A stretch of 64,000 nucleotides of DNA from an uncultured Microbulbifer sp. Its GTDB lineage: Bacteria > Pseudomonadota > Gammaproteobacteria > Pseudomonadales > Cellvibrionaceae. Position numbers and translations under genes: made by a program. The notes under the pieces are model-generated. The model was given only the letters and a program-made list of their open reading frames with translations, made no database searches and was not told where the DNA came from. Shown here in pieces: positions 56,738-64,000 of this stretch. Within the stretch, counting starts at the first letter, position 1; each line of letters opens with the position of its first letter. The DNA is taken from assembly GCF_947504145.1 (NCBI RefSeq), contig NZ_CANNGQ010000004.1:62001-126000 (forward strand). Reading direction: 5' to 3'.

Positions 56738-58777
56738 TTATTGCAAGTCCAGCTCATACACCGCTTCGTTGCGCTCGTTCACTTCCAGAAATACCGCTTC
56801 CGGTGCCTTGGTGGCAACAAAGTTGGCTACCCGGTCCGTATTCGGCACGCGAAAAACCACCTGTAGATCCGTAGCACTCTCGATGGGCGCGAAGGACCAG
56901 TTGCCATCGGCAGTGGGCGTAACCGGGCTGTTGCGTTTGATGTAGTTCGACAGCACGGTGCGGTTCTCATCCGGCGACTCGATCACAATGTGCTCGCCAC
57001 CGGTGCCGGCAAACTTGCCACCGCCCGCGCGGTAATTGTTGGTGGCCACCAGGAATTCATCGCCCGCGTCTACGGCCTCGCCCTGATACTGCAGATCGAC
57101 AATGCGCTCGCCCTCGCTGACTTGCGCGCAGTCGCGGTCGTAACGTGCGGGCTGGGTCACATCGATCTGATAGGTGACACCGTCGATCACGTCGAAGTTA
57201 TAGGTGGGGAAACCGCTGAAGTTCACCAGCTCCTGACGGGCGCTGGACTGGGTATCGATCTGGTTGAATTGCGATGCGGAACACTCCAGCCACTGCGCCA
57301 GTTCTGCACCGGACAGCTTCACCGCCATCAGGGTATTCGGATACAGGTAAAGGTCTGCGGCATTCTTCACTTTCAGTTCGCCTTTGGCGACGGTGGTAAA
57401 GCTGCCTTCATCGGCACAGATACCGTCGCGGGTACAGGCCTTGAAGGGTGCCGCTGCCGAGAGTACCGGCAGGTGCTGCAGGTTCACATCGCCCTGAATC
57501 AGGTTTTCCACGTAGGCCTTTTGCGCATCGCTGACGATCTGGATGGAAGGGTCGTCTTTCACCAGGGCCAGGAAACTGAAAATATCATCGGAAGACGCGC
57601 CGATGGGCTGATTCATATAGTCGATGGTGGCCTGGTGATCGTCAGCCACCAGGGTTTCAAGCAGCGCATCCGCTTCCACCGCCGGGGCATCGTCGGCAAA
57701 AATCGCCGGGGTGGATACAGCACTCTCCACAATGGTCCAGGCATCGCTGCCGGTATCGTAATCCAGCACCAGATCAATCACCCCCAGGTGGCTGCCCCAG
57801 TAACCGGGCATGACCGCGGGCACACCCTTGATGGTGCCGTTTTCAATATCCACTTCTGCGGTATCTGCATAGTTGGCAGACGGGAACAGCAAATGGCTGT
57901 GGCCGAACATGATCGCGTCGATACCTTCCACATCCGCCAGGTGCCAGCTGCTGTTTTCTTCAAGGCTGTTCTCATCGTAGGCGGTGGTACTGATGCCGGA
58001 ATGGGGAATGGCCACCACGATGTCGGCACCCTGCTCGCGCATCTCCGGCACAAAACGTTCCGCCATGGCCCGGATATCGCGGGTCTTTACCTTGCCTTCC
58101 AAGTTGTTTTTATCCCACTGCATGATCTGCGGCGGCACAAAACCAATAAAGCCAATGGTGATACCGCGCGCATCGCCGTTGCGGTCCAGCAGGGTTTTCT
58201 CGATCAGCCGGTAGGGTTCAAAATACAGCGCATCGTTGCTGTCATCGCTATCACCGTCATCGACAAAAATGTTCGCACTGATGTAGGGAAAGTTAGCATC
58301 GTTGATACTTTCCGCGAGGAATTCCAACCCGTAATTGAATTCGTGGTTGCCGTAATTGGCCACATCGTACTGCAGCTCGTTCATCACCTTGAACACCGGG
58401 TGTACCTCACCGGCGGCAATGCCCTGTGACTGCCGCCAGTCTCCCATGGGGCTGCCCTGAATCAGATCGCCGTTATCCACCAGCACACTGTTCTGCGGAT
58501 TCTCCAGCTCCGCGCGGGCATTTTTAATCAGCGTCGCCGTGCGCACCAGGCCAACCTTGGGGTCATCCGCATCGCCGTAATAGCTGTAGTCCATTACGTT
58601 TGCGTGGATATCGGTGGTTTCCATCAGGCGCAGATCGGCCTGCACCGTCTCGGCAACGACTTCATCGACAACCGGCGTACTGAATCCGCTGTTGCTATCA
58701 CTGCAGGCGGCTAAGAAAGTGGCACCGGCAACGGTCAAACCGACGGATGCAAAAATTGATCGGGAAAATAACGGCAT
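56738..58777 (-). CDS. 5'-nucleotidase / 2',3'-cyclic-nucleotide phosphodiesterase, lipoprotein
   Basis: The 679-residue product has a lipoprotein signal (TFLAAC). An N-terminal metallophosphatase domain (DIHANVMDY, NGDLIQGSP, GNHEFNYG, GHSHLLFP) and a C-terminal 5'-nucleotidase substrate-binding domain (FSGFPTYNFDVIDG, NNYRAGGGKF) follow. This is the CpdB/UshA architecture; the DxHxxxxDY motif and TNNYRAGGG favour CpdB-like 2',3'-cyclic phosphodiesterase with 3'-nucleotidase activity. It should release nucleosides and phosphate outside the inner membrane. It follows the OB-repeat protein gene on the same strand, with a hairpin between. Confidence 0.9.
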   Translation of the reverse strand: MPLFSRSIFASVGLTVAGATFLAACSDSNSGFSTPVVDEVVAETVQADLRLMETTDIHANVMDYSYYGDADDPKVGLVRTATLIKNARAELENPQNSVLVDNGDLIQGSPMGDWRQSQGIAAGEVHPVFKVMNELQYDVANYGNHEFNYGLEFLAESINDANFPYISANIFVDDGDSDDSNDALYFEPYRLIEKTLLDRNGDARGITIGFIGFVPPQIMQWDKNNLEGKVKTRDIRAMAERFVPEMREQGADIVVAIPHSGISTTAYDENSLEENSSWHLADVEGIDAIMFGHSHLLFPSANYADTAEVDIENGTIKGVPAVMPGYWGSHLGVIDLVLDYDTGSDAWTIVESAVSTPAIFADDAPAVEADALLETLVADDHQATIDYMNQPIGASSDDIFSFLALVKDDPSIQIVSDAQKAYVENLIQGDVNLQHLPVLSAAAPFKACTRDGICADEGSFTTVAKGELKVKNAADLYLYPNTLMAVKLSGAELAQWLECSASQFNQIDTQSSARQELVNFSGFPTYNFDVIDGVTYQIDVTQPARYDRDCAQVSEGERIVDLQYQGEAVDAGDEFLVATNNYRAGGGKFAGTGGEHIVIESPDENRTVLSNYIKRNSPVTPTADGNWSFAPIESATDLQVVFRVPNTDRVANFVATKAPEAVFLEVNERNEAVYELDLQ

Positions 58778-58802
58778 GGTTGTTACCTGTTCGGTCTTGA
58801 AA

Positions 58803-58840
58803 AAGTACTTGGCGGCGAAGTTCGAGATCGACTCGCCGCT
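58803..58840 (-). terminator. Probable terminator after the OB-repeat gene
   Basis: GCGGCGA at 58813-58819 pairs with TCGCCGC at 58834-58840. On the minus strand a T-rich run (complement of 58801-58805) follows after seven bases. It lies between the OB-repeat gene and the 5'-nucleotidase gene. Confidence 0.55.
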
Positions 58841-58871
58841 CAGAGTAAATTGTGATTTTGAGAATGAATCT

Positions 58872-60779
58872 TCAGGGGCAGTTGGAAATCTCGGTCAGCG
58901 CACTGACAGACTCCACGCTGGGATAACTCATATACAGATCGCGCACCCCAACCACTTCCAGCGTCTTGCCGACGATGGAGGGATTGTTGACCGGGCTGAA
59001 TTGCGCGCGCTGATCAGATTCCAACTTGACGTACACCGTTGTATTGCTGTTCAGGTCACCGAGCTCCAGCGCGTAGGGGCCGTTAATGCCACCGACGACT
59101 TCACCAATCACAGTCACTGTCGTTCCCTGATTGCTGGCATACACGGTATCGACGGAAACTGCCTGTGAAGAACCGCAGGAACCCCCTCCGCTGCTACCGC
59201 TGCTGCTTCCTCCAGCGGCGGTTACCAGTTCCATATGGGAAACGGATTCGATACTGGGTTCAGACATGTAGTTGTCGCGGCTACCGCTGACTTCCAGCGT
59301 TTCACCGATGACAGACGGATTGTTTTGCGGGCTGAACGCGCTGCGATACTCGCTTTCAAGTTTGACGTAGAGGAAGCTACCGTTCGCCGGGTCCTGGATT
59401 TCCAGCGCGTAAACACCGTTGATCCCCTGGGTAATTTCACCCTGCACGGTGACCGCAGTGCCCACCGGAAGAGACAGCGCCTCACTCACCGTCAGCGAAT
59501 TCCCACTGCCTCCGCCGCTGCTGCTACCACCGCTACCATTCTGCGGGCCCGTCGGTGCGCCGTAGGCGCCGTAGTCAAAGGTGCTCGGGTCCCAGGGGTT
59601 GTAGCCACTGGAGGGGGTACTCCAGGGCTGACCGTTGTCCGGGTCATCCAGTTCTTCACTGGCCATTGGGTTGGGTGTGGCGGTTCCCGCCGGGTGCGCA
59701 CTGCTGTTGAAGTGGGTATAGCTTTCCGGGGTTGCCAGCCAGTCCACCAGATTCAGGCTGAGCTGGGCGGCATTTCCGGCATCGGTCCAGCCGGGGTAGG
59801 TACTTTTGGTATTGCCATTGTCCTGGCGTTTGTATTTGGGAGAGTTGTCTTCGATGGGGCTGGAATCCCCAATAAATGCCGCTTTACCGGGGCCCGACTT
59901 GGCGATGGCGACATAAGGCCCTTCCGCGGTACCGCCGAAGTAACGGCCGGAATCAACCGCGTGCGTCCAGTCGCTGGGATTGTCATTGGGAGAGAAGTAC
60001 ACCAGCCCTTTGGCACGGCTCGGATCGGTCACCGCCAGGGTAGCGCCGCCGGCCATCAATACCGGGCCCACACCATCGGTGAGCCCCTCTACATCCGCCG
60101 CCGGTACAATACCGCTGGCGCCACTGTGCCAGTCGATTGCATTGAAGCGGAAGCGAATACCAAACTGCTCTGGCAGCCACCCAGCGGTGGCAGAACCGGG
60201 GTTACGCAGGTCGCCGTAGCTGCCGCCGACATTAAATTGCAACAAAGTGGAACGGTTGTAACCGTTAAAAACCTCGGTGCTGTCCCAGCTGTTCAGGTTG
60301 CGGTCGGCGTTGTAGTGATCGCCGATAAAGAAAATGCCCTTGCCGTCGGCAACAAAATCTTCCAGCGCCTGCAGTTCATTTTGGGTAAACGGCCGGTTAC
60401 TTTCTGCCAACACCAGCACATCCCCATGGCTGATGCCGGAATAGGTGATGACCGTTTCATTGGCGTTGCTGTTGGCTGTGGTGGGATTGGTGTAGTCATC
60501 CACAAACTGAATGATTCCATCACCGTTTTTATCTACCCCCCGGTACTCTTCGACCGTGTAGCCGGCCGCCACCAGCGCATCGGCAAAATCGGAGAAGGCA
60601 CCATCGACGACCCAGTCCGCATTGCCTTCGGTTCCCCCATGGGAAACATCAAACAACACCACCTTGCCATTGTCATTGGCACCGGGGGATTTAACGGGCG
60701 CGGGATAATTCCAGTCATAAGCGGCAGCCTCGGCGAGGCCGCTGGCAAGCAACAATGTTGTCAGAGCTATTCTTTTCAT
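58872..60779 (-). CDS. Secreted protein with amidotransferase-like domain and two OB-fold-like repeats
   Basis: The 635-residue product has a signal peptide (about 1-19). An N-terminal domain (about 38-330) resembles class I amidotransferase-like folds (VVLFDVSHGGTEGNADWVVDGAF, LEDFVADGKGIFFIGDHYN) but shows no clear catalytic Cys. A Pro/Gly-rich segment and two homologous repeats follow (about 430-515 and 545-633), joined by Gly-Ser linkers. Each repeat has TVxGEIxxGINGxYALEI, YVKLES and SIESVS, as in OB-fold modules of secreted nucleases. A role with extracellular nucleic acid or sugar is possible but unproven. Confidence 0.65.
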   Translation of the reverse strand: MKRIALTTLLLASGLAEAAAYDWNYPAPVKSPGANDNGKVVLFDVSHGGTEGNADWVVDGAFSDFADALVAAGYTVEEYRGVDKNGDGIIQFVDDYTNPTTANSNANETVITYSGISHGDVLVLAESNRPFTQNELQALEDFVADGKGIFFIGDHYNADRNLNSWDSTEVFNGYNRSTLLQFNVGGSYGDLRNPGSATAGWLPEQFGIRFRFNAIDWHSGASGIVPAADVEGLTDGVGPVLMAGGATLAVTDPSRAKGLVYFSPNDNPSDWTHAVDSGRYFGGTAEGPYVAIAKSGPGKAAFIGDSSPIEDNSPKYKRQDNGNTKSTYPGWTDAGNAAQLSLNLVDWLATPESYTHFNSSAHPAGTATPNPMASEELDDPDNGQPWSTPSSGYNPWDPSTFDYGAYGAPTGPQNGSGGSSSGGGSGNSLTVSEALSLPVGTAVTVQGEITQGINGVYALEIQDPANGSFLYVKLESEYRSAFSPQNNPSVIGETLEVSGSRDNYMSEPSIESVSHMELVTAAGGSSSGSSGGGSCGSSQAVSVDTVYASNQGTTVTVIGEVVGGINGPYALELGDLNSNTTVYVKLESDQRAQFSPVNNPSIVGKTLEVVGVRDLYMSYPSVESVSALTEISNCP

Positions 60780-60990
60780 GGAAACCGTCCTTGATGAGGG
60801 TGTAGCCCACAGCCTGACGGAAGGAAAAGAATTTTTGACTAAGGTTTGATAACACTTCAGTTACACCAACCAACCCGGCATTGGCGCAAATTTGTTCTAC
60901 GCTTACTGGAGATACTAAGCTCACACTCTCTTCGCCCGAGCCGCCCTCTCGGCCGGGCCGTAAATACACAGTCAGATTCGAGGTTTGAAC

Positions 60991-62097
60991 ATGACTGCAA
61001 AGCTATTCACACCCGCTACCTTTTTCGCATTTGCCCTGGCGCTGAGTGCGGCACCAGCAATTGCCGACAAAACCCCTCTGCTGACCCTGGACGAAGTGCG
61101 CAATCTGGAAACTACGCTGGTGGATAAAAAGGATGTGTCGGTAACCCGACACAACTACGCGCTTGCCAATCTCGATATGGCGATGGAACGCGAGGCCGAG
61201 CTGGGGGCAGTCAATCAGTTCTATCACCACCGCAAGCCCATGGAACTGGATAAGCAACCGGCAGTGCTGATGAACCGGGATACGCTCTACTCCTTTGCCA
61301 TTATTGATGCGTCTCATGGGGCAAAAGTCACGGTTCCCGAGGGTGATGGCCGCTATGTGTCGGTGCATATCATGCAACACGATCACGTGACCGATAATGT
61401 CTACTACGGAGCCGGGGAGTATACGATCGACCCGAAAACCGTCACCAATTTTCTGGTAGTGAATATCCGTACCCAGGTCAATCCGAATGACCCGAGCGAT
61501 ATCGCCAAAGCGAACGCCCAGCAAAATCAGTACAAAATCACCTTTCCCGATGGCTATACACCCAAAAAATATCAGGTCATCGACTGGAACAAGGCGCAGC
61601 TCAAGGCGTTGACGGATGAGTACATTAAGCAGGCGGATTCACGTGGGGTCAGCAAGACCATGGGGCCCCGCGGCACCATTCCCCAAAATGACATCAATGT
61701 GGGGGCTGCCGTTGCCACCGGATTACTGCCGGATAAAGATGCCTGGTACTCTTTCAACACCTACAAAGTCAGCAAAGATACCTGCTACACCGCAGACTAT
61801 CCGATACCCGGTATGACGGACCCGAAACTCGGTTTCTATTCCATGACCATTTATGGCGACGACCTCTATCTGAAAACCGAGGAGGGTTCGAGCCTGTCCA
61901 ACCACGAAATCAAACCCAATGCGGATGGCCAAAGCTTCACCCTGAAGTTTGGCACCGAGAAGACCTGCGGCAAAGATACCAAGAATCTGCTGATCGCACC
62001 GACCGACAACTGGACTCTGGCGTTTCGGGTATACATGCCGGACCAATCGGTGCAGAACAATGAGTACAAACTGCCGGAGCCCAAACCTGCTCCCTAG
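60991..62097 (+). CDS. DUF1254/DUF1214 domain secreted protein
   Basis: The 368-residue product has a signal peptide (LSAAPAIA, about 1-25). A DUF1254-like N-terminal region (VNQFYHHRKPMELDKQPAVLMNRDTLYSFAIID, GRYVSVHIMQHDH) and a DUF1214 C-terminal region (GFYSMTIYGDDLYL...NLLIAPTDNWTLAFRVYMPDQS) follow. The biochemical function of these domains is unknown. The ATG at 60991 is preceded by GAGG. An intrinsic terminator lies 87 bases after the stop codon. Confidence 0.87.
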   Translation: MTAKLFTPATFFAFALALSAAPAIADKTPLLTLDEVRNLETTLVDKKDVSVTRHNYALANLDMAMEREAELGAVNQFYHHRKPMELDKQPAVLMNRDTLYSFAIIDASHGAKVTVPEGDGRYVSVHIMQHDHVTDNVYYGAGEYTIDPKTVTNFLVVNIRTQVNPNDPSDIAKANAQQNQYKITFPDGYTPKKYQVIDWNKAQLKALTDEYIKQADSRGVSKTMGPRGTIPQNDINVGAAVATGLLPDKDAWYSFNTYKVSKDTCYTADYPIPGMTDPKLGFYSMTIYGDDLYLKTEEGSSLSNHEIKPNADGQSFTLKFGTEKTCGKDTKNLLIAPTDNWTLAFRVYMPDQSVQNNEYKLPEPKPAP

Positions 62098-62183
62098 CCC
62101 GGTATCGATTTATTCTGGCGAAACGGGTGACGGAATCGCCCGTTCGCTTTGCCGCACCCGCGCTGACAAAGCGCCGAGTACGG

Positions 62184-62213
62184 CTGACGTCACCAGTGAT
62201 GTCAGGATTTTTT
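62184..62213 (+). terminator. Intrinsic terminator after the DUF1254 gene
   Basis: CTGACGTCAC at 62184-62193 pairs with GTGATGTCAG at 62196-62205 (one G-U pair), and TTTTTT follows at 62208-62213. Its right arm overlaps the stop codon of the 31-codon ORF on the other strand. Confidence 0.8.
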
Positions 62214-62297
62214 CAGCACACATACCTGATCACCGTAGTAATTGTCGTCGTAGTTGCACTCCGCACCGACAACCGCCTGCCTATTGAAAACCTTCAT
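62202..62297 (-). CDS. Putative 31-residue small protein
   Basis: An ORF too short for routine gene calling starts with ATG at 62297, preceded by GGGAG seven bases upstream. It encodes 31 residues beginning MKVFNRQAVVGAECNYDDNY, with an acidic/Tyr-rich middle, two Cys (positions 14 and 26) and a basic Lys-Lys-Ser end. I do not recognise the family. There is no signal peptide or membrane segment. The good ribosome-binding site and the otherwise empty intergenic space support it; a chance ORF cannot be excluded. It lies divergent from xylB. Confidence 0.4.
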   Translation of the reverse strand: MKVFNRQAVVGAECNYDDNYYGDQVCVLKKS

Positions 62298-62425
62298 ACG
62301 TTTACTCCCTGACTGATTGTTGAAAACAGGTGCAGGATAACCAGCGCCATCAAATAGCTTAAATCAAATAAATCTTTCGCCCTGATTATCAATGGCTATA
62401 CATCGAGGATACCCATGACCCGAAA

Positions 62426-62434
62426 TGTAAACGT
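62426..62434. promoter_or_regulatory. LacI-type operator half-element upstream of xylB
   Basis: TGTAAACGT at 62426-62434 matches, on the opposite strand, the right part of the operator at 62504-62517. It could be a distal site for looping. Confidence 0.4.
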
Positions 62435-62503
62435 CATCATTTTTAACGCGATTACCACCTAGCTCTAGAATTTATCATGCACGTTAGGCAAACTAAGACA
62501 AAA

Positions 62504-62517
62504 TGAAAACGTTTACA
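62504..62517. promoter_or_regulatory. LacI-family operator in the xylB promoter region
   Basis: TGAAAACGTTTACA is a 14-base palindrome with one mismatched pair and a central CG, the form of LacI/GalR-family operators. It lies 59 bases before the xylB start codon. The regulator is not in the window. Confidence 0.6.
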
Positions 62518-62575
62518 TAATAGTGGATAGACTCTCCACACCAGTAAAGCGACCGATGGGAAGCTGATAACAATC

Positions 62576-64000
62576 ATGGACAAATTCAGTCAGTCGCAGG
62601 CAAAAGCCGGCGTGATGAGTAGCGAACAGAACGTCTACCTGGGTATCGACGCCGGCACCCAGAGTCTGAAACTGCTGGCCTACGATGCGGGGCAGAAAGA
62701 AATCCTGCACGTGAGTGCCGCCCCGCTGGAGCTGATCAGCCGCGACGACGGCAGTCGCGAACAGATAGCGGATTGGTGGCTGCACGCGCTGCGCCAGTGC
62801 ATGAACGAACTGCCGGCGGAAATCAAAAAGCGCGTACGCGGTATCGGCGTCTCCGGCCAGCAACATGGCTTTGTGCCTTTGAACAGCGCGGGCGAGGTCA
62901 TCGCCCCGGTGAAACTCTGGTGCGATACCAGCACCATCCCGGAGTGCGATGAAATCACCGCGCGCTTTGGCGGTGCCGAACGCTGCATTGATGCGGTCGG
63001 CAATCCGATTCTGCCGGGCTATACCGCGCCAAAAATTTTGTGGCTGAAGAAAAACAGCCCCGAGGCTTACGCGGAGCTCGCGCATATTCTTCTGCCCCAC
63101 GACTACCTGAATTTTTTCCTCACAGGAAGAATCTACACCGAGTACGGCGATGCCTCCGGCACCGGCTACCTGAATATTCTGCGCCGGGAATACGACCGCG
63201 CAATGCTCGCCGCCATAGACCCGGATCGCGATTTGCTGCCGCTGCTGCCACCGATCTACGAAGCCGGCAGCACCGTTGCACTCTCCGCAAAAGTCGCCGG
63301 CGAATTCGACCTGCCGAACGAGGTACACGTCTCCACCGGCGGTGGCGACAATATGATGGCCGCATTCGGCACCGGCTCGATTGCGCCCGGGGTACTCACC
63401 ATGAGCCTCGGCACCTCCGGCACCCTGTTTGCTTACAGCGACAAACCGGCCATCGATCCCAACGGCGAGCTGGCCGCCTTCTGTTCGTCTAACGGCGGCT
63501 GGCTGCCCCTGCAGTGCACCATGAACTGCACCGTGGCCACGGAAACCACGCGCAGGATGCTGGGCAAATCCATCGCCGAGTGCGAACAACTGCTGGAAGA
63601 ATCCCGGCCCGGCGCCGATGGATTGATCAGCCTGCCGTTTTACAGCGGCGAACGCACCCCCAACTTGCCCCACGCCCGCGCCAGCCTGCACGGCATGACC
63701 GACAGCAATACCACCGCGGCCAACCTGTGCCGCGCCGCCATGGAGGGGGCCACCTTTACCCTGCGCCGCGGCTTGGATGCGCTCAATCGCGCGGGTCAGC
63801 AGTTTACTGCCATCCGTCTCACCGGCGGCGGCGCCAAGAGCCCGCACTGGCGGCAGATGATTGCCGACGTATTCAACCTGCCGGTGGAAGTGCCGGCCCA
63901 GCAGGAAGGCGCGGCCTTCGGTGCCGCGATGCAGGCACTGTGGAGCTGTGGCGGCGCCGGTGAAGATCTCTGTGCTCTGACCGTAGAGCATCTCACCCTG
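62576..64000 (+). CDS. xylB: Xylulokinase (FGGY family), cut by window edge
   Basis: The first 475 codons are present and the frame is open to the right edge. The FGGY-kinase features are VYLGIDAGTQSLKLLAYD (ATP-binding strand), GIGVSGQQHGFVPL, LPHDYLNFFLTG and the C-terminal IRLTGGGAKSPHWRQMIADVFNLPVEVP. The QQHG and HDYLN segments point to xylulokinase, which phosphorylates D-xylulose in xylose use. Glycerol or gluconate kinases are less likely. The ATG at 62576 gives a short extra N-terminal leader; an ATG at 62615 nearer the domain is an alternative. LacI-type operator sequence precedes it. Confidence 0.92.
   Translation, partial: MDKFSQSQAKAGVMSSEQNVYLGIDAGTQSLKLLAYDAGQKEILHVSAAPLELISRDDGSREQIADWWLHALRQCMNELPAEIKKRVRGIGVSGQQHGFVPLNSAGEVIAPVKLWCDTSTIPECDEITARFGGAERCIDAVGNPILPGYTAPKILWLKKNSPEAYAELAHILLPHDYLNFFLTGRIYTEYGDASGTGYLNILRREYDRAMLAAIDPDRDLLPLLPPIYEAGSTVALSAKVAGEFDLPNEVHVSTGGGDNMMAAFGTGSIAPGVLTMSLGTSGTLFAYSDKPAIDPNGELAAFCSSNGGWLPLQCTMNCTVATETTRRMLGKSIAECEQLLEESRPGADGLISLPFYSGERTPNLPHARASLHGMTDSNTTAANLCRAAMEGATFTLRRGLDALNRAGQQFTAIRLTGGGAKSPHWRQMIADVFNLPVEVPAQQEGAAFGAAMQALWSCGGAGEDLCALTVEHLTL

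Noticed and set aside
62513-63991. 492-codon open frame antisense to xylB
   Set aside because: The plus strand encodes an unmistakable FGGY kinase, and the antisense product has no recognisable features.

Overview
The window looks like chromosomal DNA of a marine, polysaccharide-degrading gammaproteobacterium, most likely Microbulbifer or a close relative in the Cellvibrionales. The evidence is the gene content: rpsU-yqeY-dnaG-rpoD next to tsaD-folB-folK in pseudomonad-like order, several TonB-dependent receptors, a complete alginate utilisation locus, and secreted enzymes whose domains are joined by poly-serine linkers, a habit of Saccharophagus and Microbulbifer. The genus is an inference from these features; no 16S gene is present.

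Layout. 1-183 is the start of galE. 577-5596 is the prkA-yeaH-ycgB stress module, with a long nested inverted repeat between prkA and yeaH. A convergent gene for a helix-turn-helix protein with a degenerate receiver domain follows, then a probable small RNA (about 6388-6564) with its own promoter and terminator. Next come cca, a pteridine reductase, a purine phosphoribosyltransferase and an old-yellow-enzyme gene. 10612-13884 holds a two-component system and a membrane-anchored DJ-1/PfpI protein; the same TTTCAC-N5-TTTCAC box precedes both. An ATP-grasp gene and a CocE-type hydrolase gene form a small minus-strand unit. folK, folB and tsaD (minus) diverge from rpsU-yqeY-dnaG-rpoD (plus), followed by dgkA, an autotransporter and a CAU-anticodon tRNA.

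27792-46982 is the alginate locus. Two PL7 lyases (one a lipoprotein, one secreted with two carbohydrate-binding modules) and a PL6 lyase should cut the polymer. Two large TonB-dependent receptors probably import oligomers. A PL17 exolyase should release unsaturated monouronate. KdgF, an MFS transporter, an SDR reductase and KdgK then lead to 2-keto-3-deoxy-6-phosphogluconate. The aldolase is not in the window. PL6-PL17-kdgF-MFS-SDR-kdgK is a tight minus-strand operon divergent from the second receptor. A FadR-type GntR regulator lies next to the locus, and TTGGT/ACCAA half-sites recur in front of the operon, both receptors and the regulator itself.

The right end carries a metallophosphoesterase lipoprotein, an MFS transporter, a DUF3298 lipoprotein, a SWIM-SNF2 helicase, an outer-membrane protein, a rhombosortase, a 5'-nucleotidase, a secreted protein with two OB-fold-like repeats, a DUF1254/DUF1214 protein, an unannotated 31-codon ORF, and the start of a xylulokinase gene behind LacI-type operator sequences. 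I see no CRISPR array, phage or insertion sequence.
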